Shown here in pieces: positions 30,250 through 38,291 of a stretch of 47,823 nucleotides of DNA. Location of the stretch: the NCBI GenBank assembly GCA_017474385.1, contig JAFVHU010000112.1, positions 1 through 47,823 of the forward strand, written 5' to 3'. Under the pieces are notes generated by a model, which searched no databases, had not been told where the DNA came from, and worked only from the letters and a program-made list of their open reading frames with translations. The translations under genes and the position numbers were made by a program. This DNA comes from Afipia sp. Its GTDB lineage: Bacteria > Pseudomonadota > Alphaproteobacteria > Rhizobiales > Xanthobacteraceae. The first letter of the stretch is position 1. Every line of letters begins with the position of its first letter.

Positions 30250-31572
30250 TCATGATTGGGTGAAGCGGTTGATCGCCTCATCCAGGCTCATGAACTCACG
30301 CGATCCGTCGCTGCGGCGCTTGATTTCCACCTTCCCCTCGGCGAGCCCCTTCGGGCCGATCAACACCTGCCAGGGGATACCGATCAGGTCGGCGGTCGCA
30401 AATTTGCCGCCCGGCCGCTGGTCGGTGTCGTCGTAAAGCACGTCGACGCCCTTGGCGTTCAGCGCGGCGTAGAACTTCTCACAGGCCGCTCCTGTCTCCT
30501 CGCTGTCCTGCTTGAGGTTGAGGACCGCGACGCGGAACGGCGCGACCTCCTCCGGCCACTTGATGCCGTTCTCGTCATGGCAAGCCTCGATGATCGCGCC
30601 CACCAGACGCGAGACGCCGACGCCGTAGGAGCCGCCATGGACCGGCTTCTCCGCGCCGTCGGGGCCGGAGACCACGGCTTTCATCGTGTCGGAATACTTG
30701 GTGCCGAAATAGAATATCTGCCCGACCTCGATGCCGCGGGTCTGCACCCGCTTGTCGGCCGGCACTTCGCTCTCATAGCGCGCCGCGTCGTGAACATCCT
30801 CGGTGGCGGCGTAGAGATCGGTCCACTGCTTGATGATCGGCGTCAGGTCGCCGTTGTAGTCCACATCCGCGCCCGGCACCGGCAGGTCGAGAACATCCCT
30901 GTTGCAGAACACGCCGGACTCGCCGGTCTCCGCCAGCACGATGAACTCGTGGGAAAGATCGCCGCCGATCGGCCCGGTCTCGGCCCGCATCGGGATCGCC
31001 TTCAGGCCCATGCGGGCGAAGGTGCGCAGATAGGCCACGAACATGCGATTGTAGGACAGCCGCGCCGCCGCCTCGTCGATGTCGAACGAGTACGCGTCCT
31101 TCATCAGGAATTCGCGGCCGCGCATCACGCCGAAACGCGGACGCTGCTCGTCGCGGAATTTCCACTGGATGTGATAGAGATTGAGCGGAAGGCTCCGGTA
31201 AGACTTCACATAGGACCGGAAGATTTCCGTGATCATTTCCTCGTTGGTCGGACCGTAGAGCAGCTCGCGCTTGTGGCGATCCTGGATGCGCAGCATCTCC
31301 GGCCCGTAGGCGTCATAGCGCCCGCTCTCGCGCCACAGATCCGCAAGCTGCAATGTCGGCATCAGCAACTCGATGGCGCCGGCGCGATTCTGCTCCTCGC
31401 GCACGATCTGCTCGATCTTCTTCAGCACCCGGAAGCCGAGCGGCAGCCACGCATAAATGCCCGCCGCCTCCTGCCGCATCATGCCCGCGCGCAGCATCAG
31501 GCGATGCGACACGATCTCCGCCTCCTTGGGCGTTTCTTTGAGAATTGGCAGAAAAAAACGCGACAATCGCAT
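30250..31572 (-). CDS. proS: Proline--tRNA ligase (alphaproteobacterial short type)
   Basis: Class II synthetase. 440 residues, much shorter than E. coli ProRS (572), because the editing insertion is missing, which is the rule in alphaproteobacteria. Motif 1 region [20 protein letters not shown], motif 2 [21 protein letters not shown], and motif 3 [15 protein letters not shown] are present, with a C-terminal anticodon-binding domain. The start [13 protein letters not shown] at 31572 is the family N-terminus; 28 further in-frame residues upstream were left out. Misacylated Ala-tRNA-Pro would need a free-standing editing protein elsewhere. Confidence 0.96.
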   Translation of the reverse strand: MRLSRFFLPILKETPKEAEIVSHRLMLRAGMMRQEAAGIYAWLPLGFRVLKKIEQIVREEQNRAGAIELLMPTLQLADLWRESGRYDAYGPEMLRIQDRHKRELLYGPTNEEMITEIFRSYVKSYRSLPLNLYHIQWKFRDEQRPRFGVMRGREFLMKDAYSFDIDEAAARLSYNRMFVAYLRTFARMGLKAIPMRAETGPIGGDLSHEFIVLAETGESGVFCNRDVLDLPVPGADVDYNGDLTPIIKQWTDLYAATEDVHDAARYESEVPADKRVQTRGIEVGQIFYFGTKYSDTMKAVVSGPDGAEKPVHGGSYGVGVSRLVGAIIEACHDENGIKWPEEVAPFRVAVLNLKQDSEETGAACEKFYAALNAKGVDVLYDDTDQRPGGKFATADLIGIPWQVLIGPKGLAEGKVEIKRRSDGSREFMSLDEAINRFTQS

Positions 31573-31900
31573 GGGAACACTCAGAGTTTCGGGATTGATC
31601 CGGGAATCGGCGGGGAAGCTTGGGAACCTTTTCAGTGAAAGCGGATCAAATGGCAAAACACAAGAGGAAGCATGGATGTGGCCGCCTAGTGGTCCGATTC
31701 TAACATTCGCATCCCTGTTCAGCAGGCATTCTTGCGAATGTTAGAATCGACGGACCACTAGCAAATATAAGTTTCTAGTGGAGTTTTGGATTTGACATTC
31801 GCTTCGCCAACCTCCCGCCAGCAGGGGGCGAATGTCAAATCCACTCCACTAGGGATTTGCGGTTCCCGCACCCCGTGATAACAGCCTGATGGGGTTTCAA
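31573..31900. other. proS / DUF2946 divergent intergenic region
   Basis: About 330 bp. The part nearest proS (31573-31685) should hold its promoter. Half of the region is a composite palindromic element (31686-31852). Only 48 bp remain between that element and the DUF2946 start, so a promoter for the DUF2946/TonB-receptor pair must lie within or before the element. Confidence 0.6.
31686..31852 (+). repeat. Composite palindromic element, copy 1
   Basis: Hairpin A 31686-31761 (outer stem CTAGTGGTCC / GGACCACTAG, inner stem GATTCTAACATTCGC and its complement, bulge GAC on the right arm). AT-rich spacer CAAATATAAGTTT (31762-31774). Hairpin B 31775-31852 (outer CTAGTGGAG / CTCCACTAG, bulge TTT on the left arm, inner TGGATTTGACATTCGC and complement). 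167 bp. Inner stems differ from copies 2 and 3, but layout, ends and bulge positions agree. Confidence 0.9.
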
Positions 31901-32281
31901 ATGGCTGCAACACGGATCAGATCGATAGGACGATGGGCTGCATTTGTCGCGGTCTACGCGCTTGTCTTCAACGTGATGCTGACCAGCGCCCTGCTGGCCT
32001 CGATCTCGCCGCCCAAATTCAACGCCCTCCACGAACTCTGCCTTAACGGCAGTTCGGCGGCTCCTGACGCCGACGGCAACAGCGATCCCGCCAAGCCGAT
32101 CGTGCGCTGCCCGCTGTGCCTGTCCAGTGCCGTGGCGACGGCTGATCAGCCGCCGCAGACCCCGGCGCTGGCGATCCGCATTGCGCTGCGTATCCTGTTC
32201 GAACCCGCGCCCAACGACCATATTGCTGTCCGCTTCGCTACGAGCGATCACCAGCCCCGCGGCCCTCCCCACCTGATCTGA
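31901..32281 (+). CDS. DUF2946-like small membrane-anchored protein
   Basis: 126 residues from MAATRIRSIGRW (an ATG four codons upstream at 31889 is less likely; GGGG six bases before 31901 favours this start). One N-terminal hydrophobic segment (about 10-33, AAFVAVYALVFNVMLTSALLA) acts as anchor or signal. The rest is polar with HELCLNGS and the cysteine motif VRCPLCLSS, as in DUF2946 proteins, which commonly lie beside TonB-dependent receptors and metal-uptake genes. A part in metal handling is suggested by the cysteines and by the receptor 58 bp downstream; this is inference. Confidence 0.7.
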   Translation: MAATRIRSIGRWAAFVAVYALVFNVMLTSALLASISPPKFNALHELCLNGSSAAPDADGNSDPAKPIVRCPLCLSSAVATADQPPQTPALAIRIALRILFEPAPNDHIAVRFATSDHQPRGPPHLI

Positions 32282-32339
32282 CGACTTAGCGCTTTCGCGC
32301 ATCCGTTCAATCGTCAATATCATTGGTGGGACTCAACCC

Positions 32340-34484
32340 ATGTTTTCCGTTTCCATACGGGCGCGCAGCATTCTGCTGGCGTCCGCCGCGACCGTCGCAA
32401 CGATCCCGTTCGCGCGTGCGCAAACAGCGCCTCAGGAACTTCCGCCTGTCGTGGTGCAAGCCGAACGAGAGCCGCGTCCTGTTAGGAACCGCGTCGCGGC
32501 GCCAGCAAGTGCTCAGACCTCGACCGCACCCGTCGCTTCGGCCCCGGCAACGCCCGGACCACTCGGCGTGAAGACCGCCGATCAGGCGCGTCAGGAGATT
32601 CAGCAGACGCCCGGCGGCGTCGCGATCGCCGGTGCGGCGGACTACAAGAACAACTCCGTCGCCAGCACGATCAAGGACATCCTCGGCTACGTGCCCGGCG
32701 TGTTCGCCCAGCCGAAATGGGGCGACGACACCCGCCTCTCCGTTCGCGGTTCAGGCCTGTCGCGCAACTTCCATCTGCGCGGCATCCAGCTCTACATGGA
32801 CGGCATTCCGATCAACACGTCCGACGGCTATGGCGACTTCCAGGAGATCGACCCGACCGCCTACAAATATGTCGAGGTCTACAAGGGCGCGAATGCCTTG
32901 CAGTTCGGCGCGAACTCGCTCGGCGGCGCGATCAACTTCGTGACGCCGACAGGCCGCGACTTCGGCGTCAACAGCGCCGGCATCGACATGGGCTCGTTCG
33001 GCTATCGCCGCTTCCAGGGCAGCGTCGGTGGCGCGAACGGTCCATGGGACGCTTTCTTCACAGCATCGAACCAGAGCGCTGAAGGCTTCCGCGATCACAG
33101 TTATGGTCACAGCACGCGTGCCAGCGGCAATGTCGGCTATCAGTTCTCGCCGGACTTCGAGACCCGGTTCTACATCGATGTCAACGATGTGCGGCAGCGC
33201 ATCCCGGGCTCGGTGACCCGCGCATCGGCTCTTACCTCTCCCGAGACCGCAGCGGCCGGCAACGTCATCAACGACCAGCAGCGCAACATCGACAGCGGGC
33301 GTATCGCCAACAAGACGACGATCCGGTTCGATGCGACCACGGTGGAGTTCGGCGCTTTCGCGGTGGATCGCCACTTGATGCATCCGATCTTCCAGTGGCT
33401 GGACTATCAGTACAAGGATTACGGCGGCTTCGGCAAAGTCACCGACGACCGGATCATTGGCGGCTTCCGAAACCGGCTGGTCGCGGGCGTCAACGTGGTC
33501 AACGGAGAGATCGACAACAAGCAGTATCAGAATATCGGCGGTTACAAGGGCGCTCTGCTGTCGTCGTCGCTCGACAAATCGAAAAACACATCCGCTTACG
33601 TGGAGAACTCGTTCTACTTCCTGCCGAATGTCGCTGCGATCGGCGGCACGCAATTCCTGTATGCGACGCGCGATCGCACCGCCCGCTTCGGCGCGACGTC
33701 GAGCGGCTCAACGGAGTTCAACCTGTGGAGTCCGAAGGCCGGGCTGCTCTGGAATATCGATCCGACGTGGCAGGCCTTTGCCAACATCTCGCGCAGCGCC
33801 GAGGTGCCGAGCTTCGGCGAAAGCTCGACTGCTCCGGCGATTCCGTTTTACTTGATCCAGCCACAGACGGCGACGACCTACGAGATCGGCACACGCGGCA
33901 GACGTCCTGATCTGACATGGGAGCTCACCGGCTACCGCGCCGAGATCAAGAACGAACTGCAGTGCATGTTTGGCGCGCCGGGACAGTGCAACGTGGTCAA
34001 CGCCGACCGCACGATCCATCAAGGTATTGAGGCCGGTCTCGGCGTCGCAGTGTTGAAGAACATCTTCACGCCCGATGCGGACAAGGTGTGGATCAACCTC
34101 GCCTACACCTACAACGACTTCCGCTTCGACAACGACGCCACGTTCGGCAACAACCAGCTTCCCGGCGCGCCGCGTCACTTCCTGCGCGCCGAGGCGCTCT
34201 ACAAGCACGCCAACGGCTTCTACATCGGCCCGAATATCGAATGGGTGCCGCAGGCCTACTACGTGGACAATTTCAACACGTTCACGACGGCGGCCTACGC
34301 GATCTGGGGCCTCAAGGCCGGCATCGATGACGGCAAGTACTCGATGTATCTCGAAGCACGCAACATCGCGAACACGGCGTACATCGCAAGCACCAGCATT
34401 ACACGGCTTGCAAACGCCACGTTGCCGCTGTTCGAGCCCGGCACCGGACGCGCGATCTATGCGGGAATGAAAGTCAGATGGTAG
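32340..34484 (+). CDS. TonB-dependent outer membrane receptor (FecA/YncD-like)
   Basis: 714 residues. Signal peptide (ARSILLASAATVATIPFARAQ, cut near residue 28). A TonB-box-like PPVVVQAE at 35-42 is followed by a Pro/Ala-rich linker, then the plug domain (about 95-220: IKDILGYVPGVFAQPKWGDD, LSVRGSGLSRNFHLRGIQLY, VEVYKGANALQFGANSLGG). A 22-strand barrel follows, with ARNIANTAYIAS near the end and a terminal Trp (KVRW). Closest in style to FecA/YncD receptors (COG4772), so a ferric-chelate or other metal-chelate ligand is likely; the ligand cannot be read from sequence. Same strand as DUF2946, probably one transcript. No exb/tonB or ABC genes are next to it. Confidence 0.92.
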   Translation: MFSVSIRARSILLASAATVATIPFARAQTAPQELPPVVVQAEREPRPVRNRVAAPASAQTSTAPVASAPATPGPLGVKTADQARQEIQQTPGGVAIAGAADYKNNSVASTIKDILGYVPGVFAQPKWGDDTRLSVRGSGLSRNFHLRGIQLYMDGIPINTSDGYGDFQEIDPTAYKYVEVYKGANALQFGANSLGGAINFVTPTGRDFGVNSAGIDMGSFGYRRFQGSVGGANGPWDAFFTASNQSAEGFRDHSYGHSTRASGNVGYQFSPDFETRFYIDVNDVRQRIPGSVTRASALTSPETAAAGNVINDQQRNIDSGRIANKTTIRFDATTVEFGAFAVDRHLMHPIFQWLDYQYKDYGGFGKVTDDRIIGGFRNRLVAGVNVVNGEIDNKQYQNIGGYKGALLSSSLDKSKNTSAYVENSFYFLPNVAAIGGTQFLYATRDRTARFGATSSGSTEFNLWSPKAGLLWNIDPTWQAFANISRSAEVPSFGESSTAPAIPFYLIQPQTATTYEIGTRGRRPDLTWELTGYRAEIKNELQCMFGAPGQCNVVNADRTIHQGIEAGLGVAVLKNIFTPDADKVWINLAYTYNDFRFDNDATFGNNQLPGAPRHFLRAEALYKHANGFYIGPNIEWVPQAYYVDNFNTFTTAAYAIWGLKAGIDDGKYSMYLEARNIANTAYIASTSITRLANATLPLFEPGTGRAIYAGMKVRW

Positions 34485-34594
34485 TTCCGCACCATTTTTA
34501 GCCGCGCAATTCGGGGCGCTTCAAAACCCCTTCAAAACAGCCTGTTATTGGCTCGTTTTTGATAAATTGTGCACTGCCGCAAAACTAGACATTT

Positions 34595-34811
34595 AATGCT
34601 GAAAAACGTGACAACTCGGAATCCTTCGGCTACAAAAACGCGTCAGCGCGATACGGCTATTCGTCGCATCGTCTGGTGGTCCAAGTCTCGGGAGGAGCCC
34701 CTGACGCGCAAAAGCAGCGTCGCCCTGTCTAATCAAGGATAAATCCAACTTTTTCAGGGAAAATAGGGTCGACACAATTTTTCGAGCAGGGCTTAGGCCC
34801 TGCTCTTTTTT
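34595..34811 (+). ncRNA. Candidate small RNA or long 3' UTR (unassigned)
   Basis: Non-coding stretch ending in a textbook terminator, with local self-complementarity (for example GGGAGGAGCCCC and CGTCAGCGCG-type pairings around 34640-34720). I could not match it to 6S, tmRNA, SRP or RNase P RNA, and no convincing promoter was found, so this is only a candidate; the 5' end is a guess. Confidence 0.25.
34784..34811 (+). terminator. Strong intrinsic terminator
   Basis: Stem GAGCAGGGC / GCCCTGCTC with a 4-nt TTAG loop and a following run of T (CTTTTTT): a strong plus-strand Rho-independent terminator, 300 bp beyond the TonB receptor. Confidence 0.92.
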
Positions 34812-34812
34812 C

Positions 34813-34859
34813 TTTCGGGTATGCTTCAACGTCTGGCGCTCAGACGCATTCGCCCGAAA
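34813..34859. repeat. Hairpin beyond the terminator
   Basis: Outer stem TTTCGGG / CCCGAAA and inner stem CGTCTG-GCGCT-CAGACG. No associated gene; may be a remnant palindrome or a back-up terminator. Confidence 0.45.
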
Positions 34860-34900
34860 TAACAATCAATCGAGATGAAATATATCGCCGGGCGGCTCGC

Positions 34901-34937
34901 CTCGTGTCGAAGTTCGCTTCGCGAACGATCACACTAG
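34901..34937. repeat. Degenerate solo hairpin of the palindromic family
   Basis: CTCGTGTCGAAGTTCGC, a TTC loop, then GCGAACGATCACACTAG. Ends and inner CGAAGTTCGC match hairpin A of copy 2, but the stem is shortened and has mismatches. Its CTAG contains the stop codon of the DUF1467 gene. Confidence 0.6.
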
Positions 34938-35209
34938 AGCGGAATGCCCATGAGCTGCGACAGGCGCTCGATATTCAGATAACCGGCCCTGAAGGCCCAC
35001 ATCCCGATAGCGAAAATCACCGCCGAGATCGCTGTGGTCCACAGCAGCTTGCGTCCCATGCGCGCGGCGCTGGGCGCTCCCGGATCGGTGCCGGCGATCT
35101 CTTCGCCGTTCTCCATCTGGCTGCGCACGCCGAACGGCAGCACCGCGAACAGCACCACCCACCAGAGTACGAAGTAGATCGCGAACGCGGTTGAGACCGA
35201 ATAGACCAT
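34934..35209 (-). CDS. DUF1467 family small membrane protein
   Basis: 91 residues with two membrane helices (about 5-25: STAFAIYFVLWWVVLFAVLPFG split around it, and about 58-78: LLWTTAISAVIFAIGMWAF) joined by a polar loop with PGAPSAARMGRKL. Matches the DUF1467 family, which in alphaproteobacteria usually sits between mce and proS; function unknown. The ATG at 35209 is directly adjacent to palindromic element copy 2, whose GGGACACTAG supplies the only Shine-Dalgarno-like sequence. The TAG stop lies in a solo hairpin at the other end. The gene is thus bracketed base-for-base by repeat DNA. Confidence 0.85.
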   Translation of the reverse strand: MVYSVSTAFAIYFVLWWVVLFAVLPFGVRSQMENGEEIAGTDPGAPSAARMGRKLLWTTAISAVIFAIGMWAFRAGYLNIERLSQLMGIPL

Positions 35210-35374
35210 CTAGTGTCCCGAATCCGAAGTTCGCTTCATTTTGCTGCGCCTTCCGTAGCGAACTTCGGATTCGAAAGGACACTAGAAAAATATGATTCTA
35301 GTGTGGTTTTGGTTCGCAAGTCCGCAACAGAAAGTACCGTAGACACGATGCGGACTTGCGAACCACCACACTAG
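35210..35374 (+). repeat. Composite palindromic element, copy 2
   Basis: Hairpin A 35210-35285 (CTAGTGTCC / GGACACTAG outer stem, AAA bulge on the right arm, inner CGAATCCGAAGTTCGC and complement). AT-rich spacer AAAAATATGATT (35286-35297). Hairpin B 35298-35374 (CTAGTGTGG / CCACACTAG, TTT bulge on the left arm, inner TGGTTCGCAAGTCCGCA and complement). 165 bp, filling the DUF1467-mce gap. Confidence 0.92.
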
Positions 35375-35379
35375 TTTTC

Positions 35380-35784
35380 TCAAGACTGTTCGATTTCGAC
35401 GAGCGCGCCGGAGAAGTCCTTGGGGTGCAGGAACAGCACCGGCTTGCCGTGCGCGCCGATCTTCGGATTGCCGTCGCCCAGCACGCGCGCGCCCTCCGCG
35501 ATCAGCGCATCGCGCGCCGCGATGATCTCGGGCACTTCGTAGCAGATGTGGTGGATGCCGCCGTCGGGATTGCGCTCGACGAACTTCGCGATCGGCGAAT
35601 CCTCGCCGAGCGGCTGGATGAATTCGATCTTGGTATTGGGCAGCGTCGCAAACACCGTGATGACGCCATGCTCGGGCAGCGGCACCGCGCAGGAAATTTC
35701 CGCGCCGAAGGCCTTGCCATAGATCTGTGCGGCCTTCTCGGCGTCTTTCACCGCGATCGCCACATGATTGAGCCGGCCCAGCAT
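35380..35784 (-). CDS. mce: Methylmalonyl-CoA epimerase
   Basis: Interconverts (S)- and (R)-methylmalonyl-CoA in propionyl-CoA breakdown. 134 residues, a single vicinal-oxygen-chelate (glyoxalase-like) protein with two beta-alpha-beta-beta-beta modules. Metal ligands are expected in RLNHVAIAV (His), GVITVFATLPNTKIEFIQPLG (Glu), GGIHHICYEV (His) and FSGALVEIEQ (Glu). Its stop is 5 bases from the end of palindromic element copy 2. Follows rnj after 27 bp. Confidence 0.93.
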   Translation of the reverse strand: MLGRLNHVAIAVKDAEKAAQIYGKAFGAEISCAVPLPEHGVITVFATLPNTKIEFIQPLGEDSPIAKFVERNPDGGIHHICYEVPEIIAARDALIAEGARVLGDGNPKIGAHGKPVLFLHPKDFSGALVEIEQS

Positions 35785-35811
35785 ATTTCGCTCCTTAAAG
35801 AGTATCGGAAA

Positions 35812-37482
35812 TCAAACCATCAGCACGTGAACGACGCAAAGCGGCTTCTTGCCCCACTGGTCGTTGATCTCGGAGCGGACCGCGCGCCGCACGGATTCGG
35901 CAATCGCATCGGGATCTCGCTTGCGCGCCCGCGGCAGATTTTCCACCGTCGAGACGACGAGATCGAACACCTCGTCGGCGATGACCTCGCCTTCCTTATT
36001 CTTTTCCGGAATGCCGACCAGATCAACCTCGGGATCGTCGGCAAGATCGCCCTTGTCGGTGACCGCGATGGCGACGAATGCGCAGCCCGCGAACGCCAGC
36101 CGCCGCCGCTCGACCACAGCGCGGGCCTTCTCGGGTTCGAGGATGTTGCCGTCCTTGTAGATCCGCCCGTGGGGCAGTTCCTCGATGATCGCGGGATCGC
36201 CCGGACCCAGCCGCACCAGATCGCCGTTCTTGCAGATCAAGACCTTCGGCACGCCGCACTCGCGCGCGAGCTTGGCATGCTCGGACAGATGCAGCGCCTC
36301 GCCATGCGCCGGGATCAGCAGTTGCGGGCGAACCCACGAGATCATGACGCGCAGTTCGTCGCGCCGGGGATGGCCTGAAACGTGCACCATGTGGGTCCGG
36401 TCAGTAATGACCTCGACCCCCTGCATGATCAGGCCATTGATGATTGCACCGACAGCCTTCTCGTTGCCGGGAATGGTCCGCGACGAAAAGATCACGGTGT
36501 CGCCCTTGTTGAGCGTCACCTGCGGATGGTCATCGTTGGCGATGCGGGCCAGTGCCGCGCGCGGCTCGCCCTGGCTGCCGGTGCACAGCGCCAACACCTT
36601 GTCCGGCGGAAAATGACCATAGAGATCCGCGCCGCGGAACGCCTGCACGCCGTCCAGATAACCGGTCTCGCGCGCCACCTGCACTACCCGCTCCATCGCG
36701 CGCCCGACCACGACGACTTCGCGGTCGGCCGCTTTCGCAGCATCCGCAACAGCCCGCAGCCGCGCCACGTTGGAGGCGAACGTCGTCACAGCGACGCGCC
36801 CACGCGCAGCCTTGACGAGTTCGGTGATGTTCTTGGCGACTTCCTGCTCGGACGGCGAACGGCCTTCGCGCACCGCGTTGGTCGAATCCCCGACCAGCGC
36901 CATGACGCCTTCATCGCCGATTTCGCGCAGCCGCTTCTCGTCGGTCGGCTTGCCGATGATCGGCGTCGGATCGATTTTCCAGTCGCCGGTATGCAACACG
37001 GTTCCGGCGGACGTGCGGATCGCAAGCGCATGCGATTCCGGAATCGAATGCGCCACGGGAATGAATTCAACGCTGAACGGTCCGATCTGGACGGTGCCGC
37101 CGGACGGAATCACGGTGACCGGAATCTTCGGAGGATTGCGCTCGCTGGCGCACTTGGCCTCGAACAAAGCCGCGCTGAACTGCGTCGCATAGATCGGGCA
37201 TTTCAGTTGCGGCCACAGATCGATGATGGCGCCGAAATGATCCTCATGGGCGTGGGTCAGAACCAGACCGACCAGATTCTTTCGCTCCTTCACCAGGAAG
37301 CGGATGTCCGGCATCACCACGTCAATGCCCGGCAGGTGTTCCTCATTGCCGAACGACACGCCGAGATCGATGGCGAGCCAGCTTCGCTGCTGCCCCTTGC
37401 CGAGGCCGTAGATCGACAGGTTCATGCCGATCTCGCCGATGCCGCCGAGAGGCGCGAAGGTCAATTCGTCAGGTCGCGTCAT
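35812..37482 (-). CDS. rnj: Ribonuclease J
   Basis: Metallo-beta-lactamase/beta-CASP nuclease for rRNA and mRNA processing, with 5'-to-3' exonuclease and endonuclease activity. 556 residues. Zinc motif THAHEDHFGAI (near residue 80), then HTGDWKID and VGDSTNA. The beta-CASP domain follows, with CTGSQGEPRAAL, SSRTIPGNE and VSGHPRRDELR, then LIPAHGE and a C-terminal domain. The start MTRPDELTFAPLGG overlaps the birA stop by one base (TAATG). The frame continues upstream but through birA. Confidence 0.95.
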   Translation of the reverse strand: MTRPDELTFAPLGGIGEIGMNLSIYGLGKGQQRSWLAIDLGVSFGNEEHLPGIDVVMPDIRFLVKERKNLVGLVLTHAHEDHFGAIIDLWPQLKCPIYATQFSAALFEAKCASERNPPKIPVTVIPSGGTVQIGPFSVEFIPVAHSIPESHALAIRTSAGTVLHTGDWKIDPTPIIGKPTDEKRLREIGDEGVMALVGDSTNAVREGRSPSEQEVAKNITELVKAARGRVAVTTFASNVARLRAVADAAKAADREVVVVGRAMERVVQVARETGYLDGVQAFRGADLYGHFPPDKVLALCTGSQGEPRAALARIANDDHPQVTLNKGDTVIFSSRTIPGNEKAVGAIINGLIMQGVEVITDRTHMVHVSGHPRRDELRVMISWVRPQLLIPAHGEALHLSEHAKLARECGVPKVLICKNGDLVRLGPGDPAIIEELPHGRIYKDGNILEPEKARAVVERRRLAFAGCAFVAIAVTDKGDLADDPEVDLVGIPEKNKEGEVIADEVFDLVVSTVENLPRARKRDPDAIAESVRRAVRSEINDQWGKKPLCVVHVLMV

Positions 37483-38291
37483 TAATTTGCTCCAGACGAT
37501 TTGGCCGATCCGAAATGGACATCGCCGGCGGCGATTGGCGTGCGCTTGCCGTCGCGTCCGGCGACGATCAGGCAGCCGGTTTCGTCGATGGTCTCGAAGA
37601 TGCCCTCGACGCTCGTTCCGCTCGACTGAATCGACACGTCCTCGCCAAGCCCGGCCGCGCGATCGAGCCAGAGGCTGCGGATTTCGCCAAAGCCCCTGCC
37701 GTTGTCCCAGATGCCGCGGAACTCGGCCCACGCATCGGAGAGCGCCATGAACAGGTCGCCGGCCCCGGCGGTGATGCCAAGCGCCGCCAGCGAGGTCGCC
37801 GGATACGGCGTTCCTTCAGGCGCGGAGATCACATTGGTGCCCATGCCGACGGCGACCGCGAGGTCTCCGCCGATCGTTTCCGCCTCGAGCAGAATGCCGG
37901 ACAGCTTCTTGCCGTCCGCCAGAACATCGTTCGGCCATTTCAGGAGAAATCTGGTGCTGGCTGATCCGCCGGATCGCATCCGATGCTCTACGCTGACCGC
38001 CTGCAGGGCTGCTTCCAGCGCGAGACCTGCGGCAAATCCAAGCGTCGCGGCGACTGGAGGCTGCACATCCAGCGTCTCGACGATGGTCGCGGCAAGATTG
38101 CCGCGCGGGGAGATCCATGCGCGCTGGCGGCGGCCGCGTCCAGCGGTTTGCAGATCCGTCACCAGCCAGAGCGGTCCGCGTTCGCCCGCCCGCGCCCGCT
38201 CCAGAGCCTCGCCATTGGTCGAACCGATGCTGTCGAACGCCTCAACACGATAGTTCTGGGCTCTGGCCCGTGGACCGAGCGCGAACGCCAT
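37482..38291 (-). CDS. birA: Biotin--[acetyl-CoA-carboxylase] ligase
   Basis: Attaches biotin to carboxylase carrier domains. 269 residues and no N-terminal DNA-binding domain, so a ligase only (class I BirA) and not a repressor. Active-site features: SIGSTNGEALERA, QTAGRGRRQRAWISPRGNL (the glycine/arginine loop), LKWPNDVLADGKKLSGIL. The start overlaps the nuoN stop by one base (TAATG) and its own stop overlaps rnj in the same way, so the distal nuo operon is coupled to birA and rnj. Confidence 0.94.
   Translation of the reverse strand: MAFALGPRARAQNYRVEAFDSIGSTNGEALERARAGERGPLWLVTDLQTAGRGRRQRAWISPRGNLAATIVETLDVQPPVAATLGFAAGLALEAALQAVSVEHRMRSGGSASTRFLLKWPNDVLADGKKLSGILLEAETIGGDLAVAVGMGTNVISAPEGTPYPATSLAALGITAGAGDLFMALSDAWAEFRGIWDNGRGFGEIRSLWLDRAAGLGEDVSIQSSGTSVEGIFETIDETGCLIVAGRDGKRTPIAAGDVHFGSAKSSGAN

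Larger units (their letters stand above)
34485..34933. other. 449-bp gap after the TonB receptor
   Basis: No convincing gene. Contents in order: an AT-richer stretch with CTTCAAAAC repeated, about 200 bp of unassigned sequence (34590-34780), a strong plus-strand terminator (34784-34811), a second hairpin (34813-34859), and a degenerate solo hairpin of the palindromic family (34901-34937). The terminator 300 bp after the receptor stop means either a long 3' untranslated region or an independent small RNA. Confidence 0.6.

Noticed and set aside
31686-31852. Paired hairpins read as ordinary terminators
   Set aside because: No T-run follows either hairpin, the same structure occurs inside the nuoH coding region, and the three copies share length and bulges.
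34593-34865. 90-codon minus-strand frame in the gap after the TonB receptor
   Set aside because: It crosses the strong terminator, has no ribosome site or domain, and its composition does not look like a protein.
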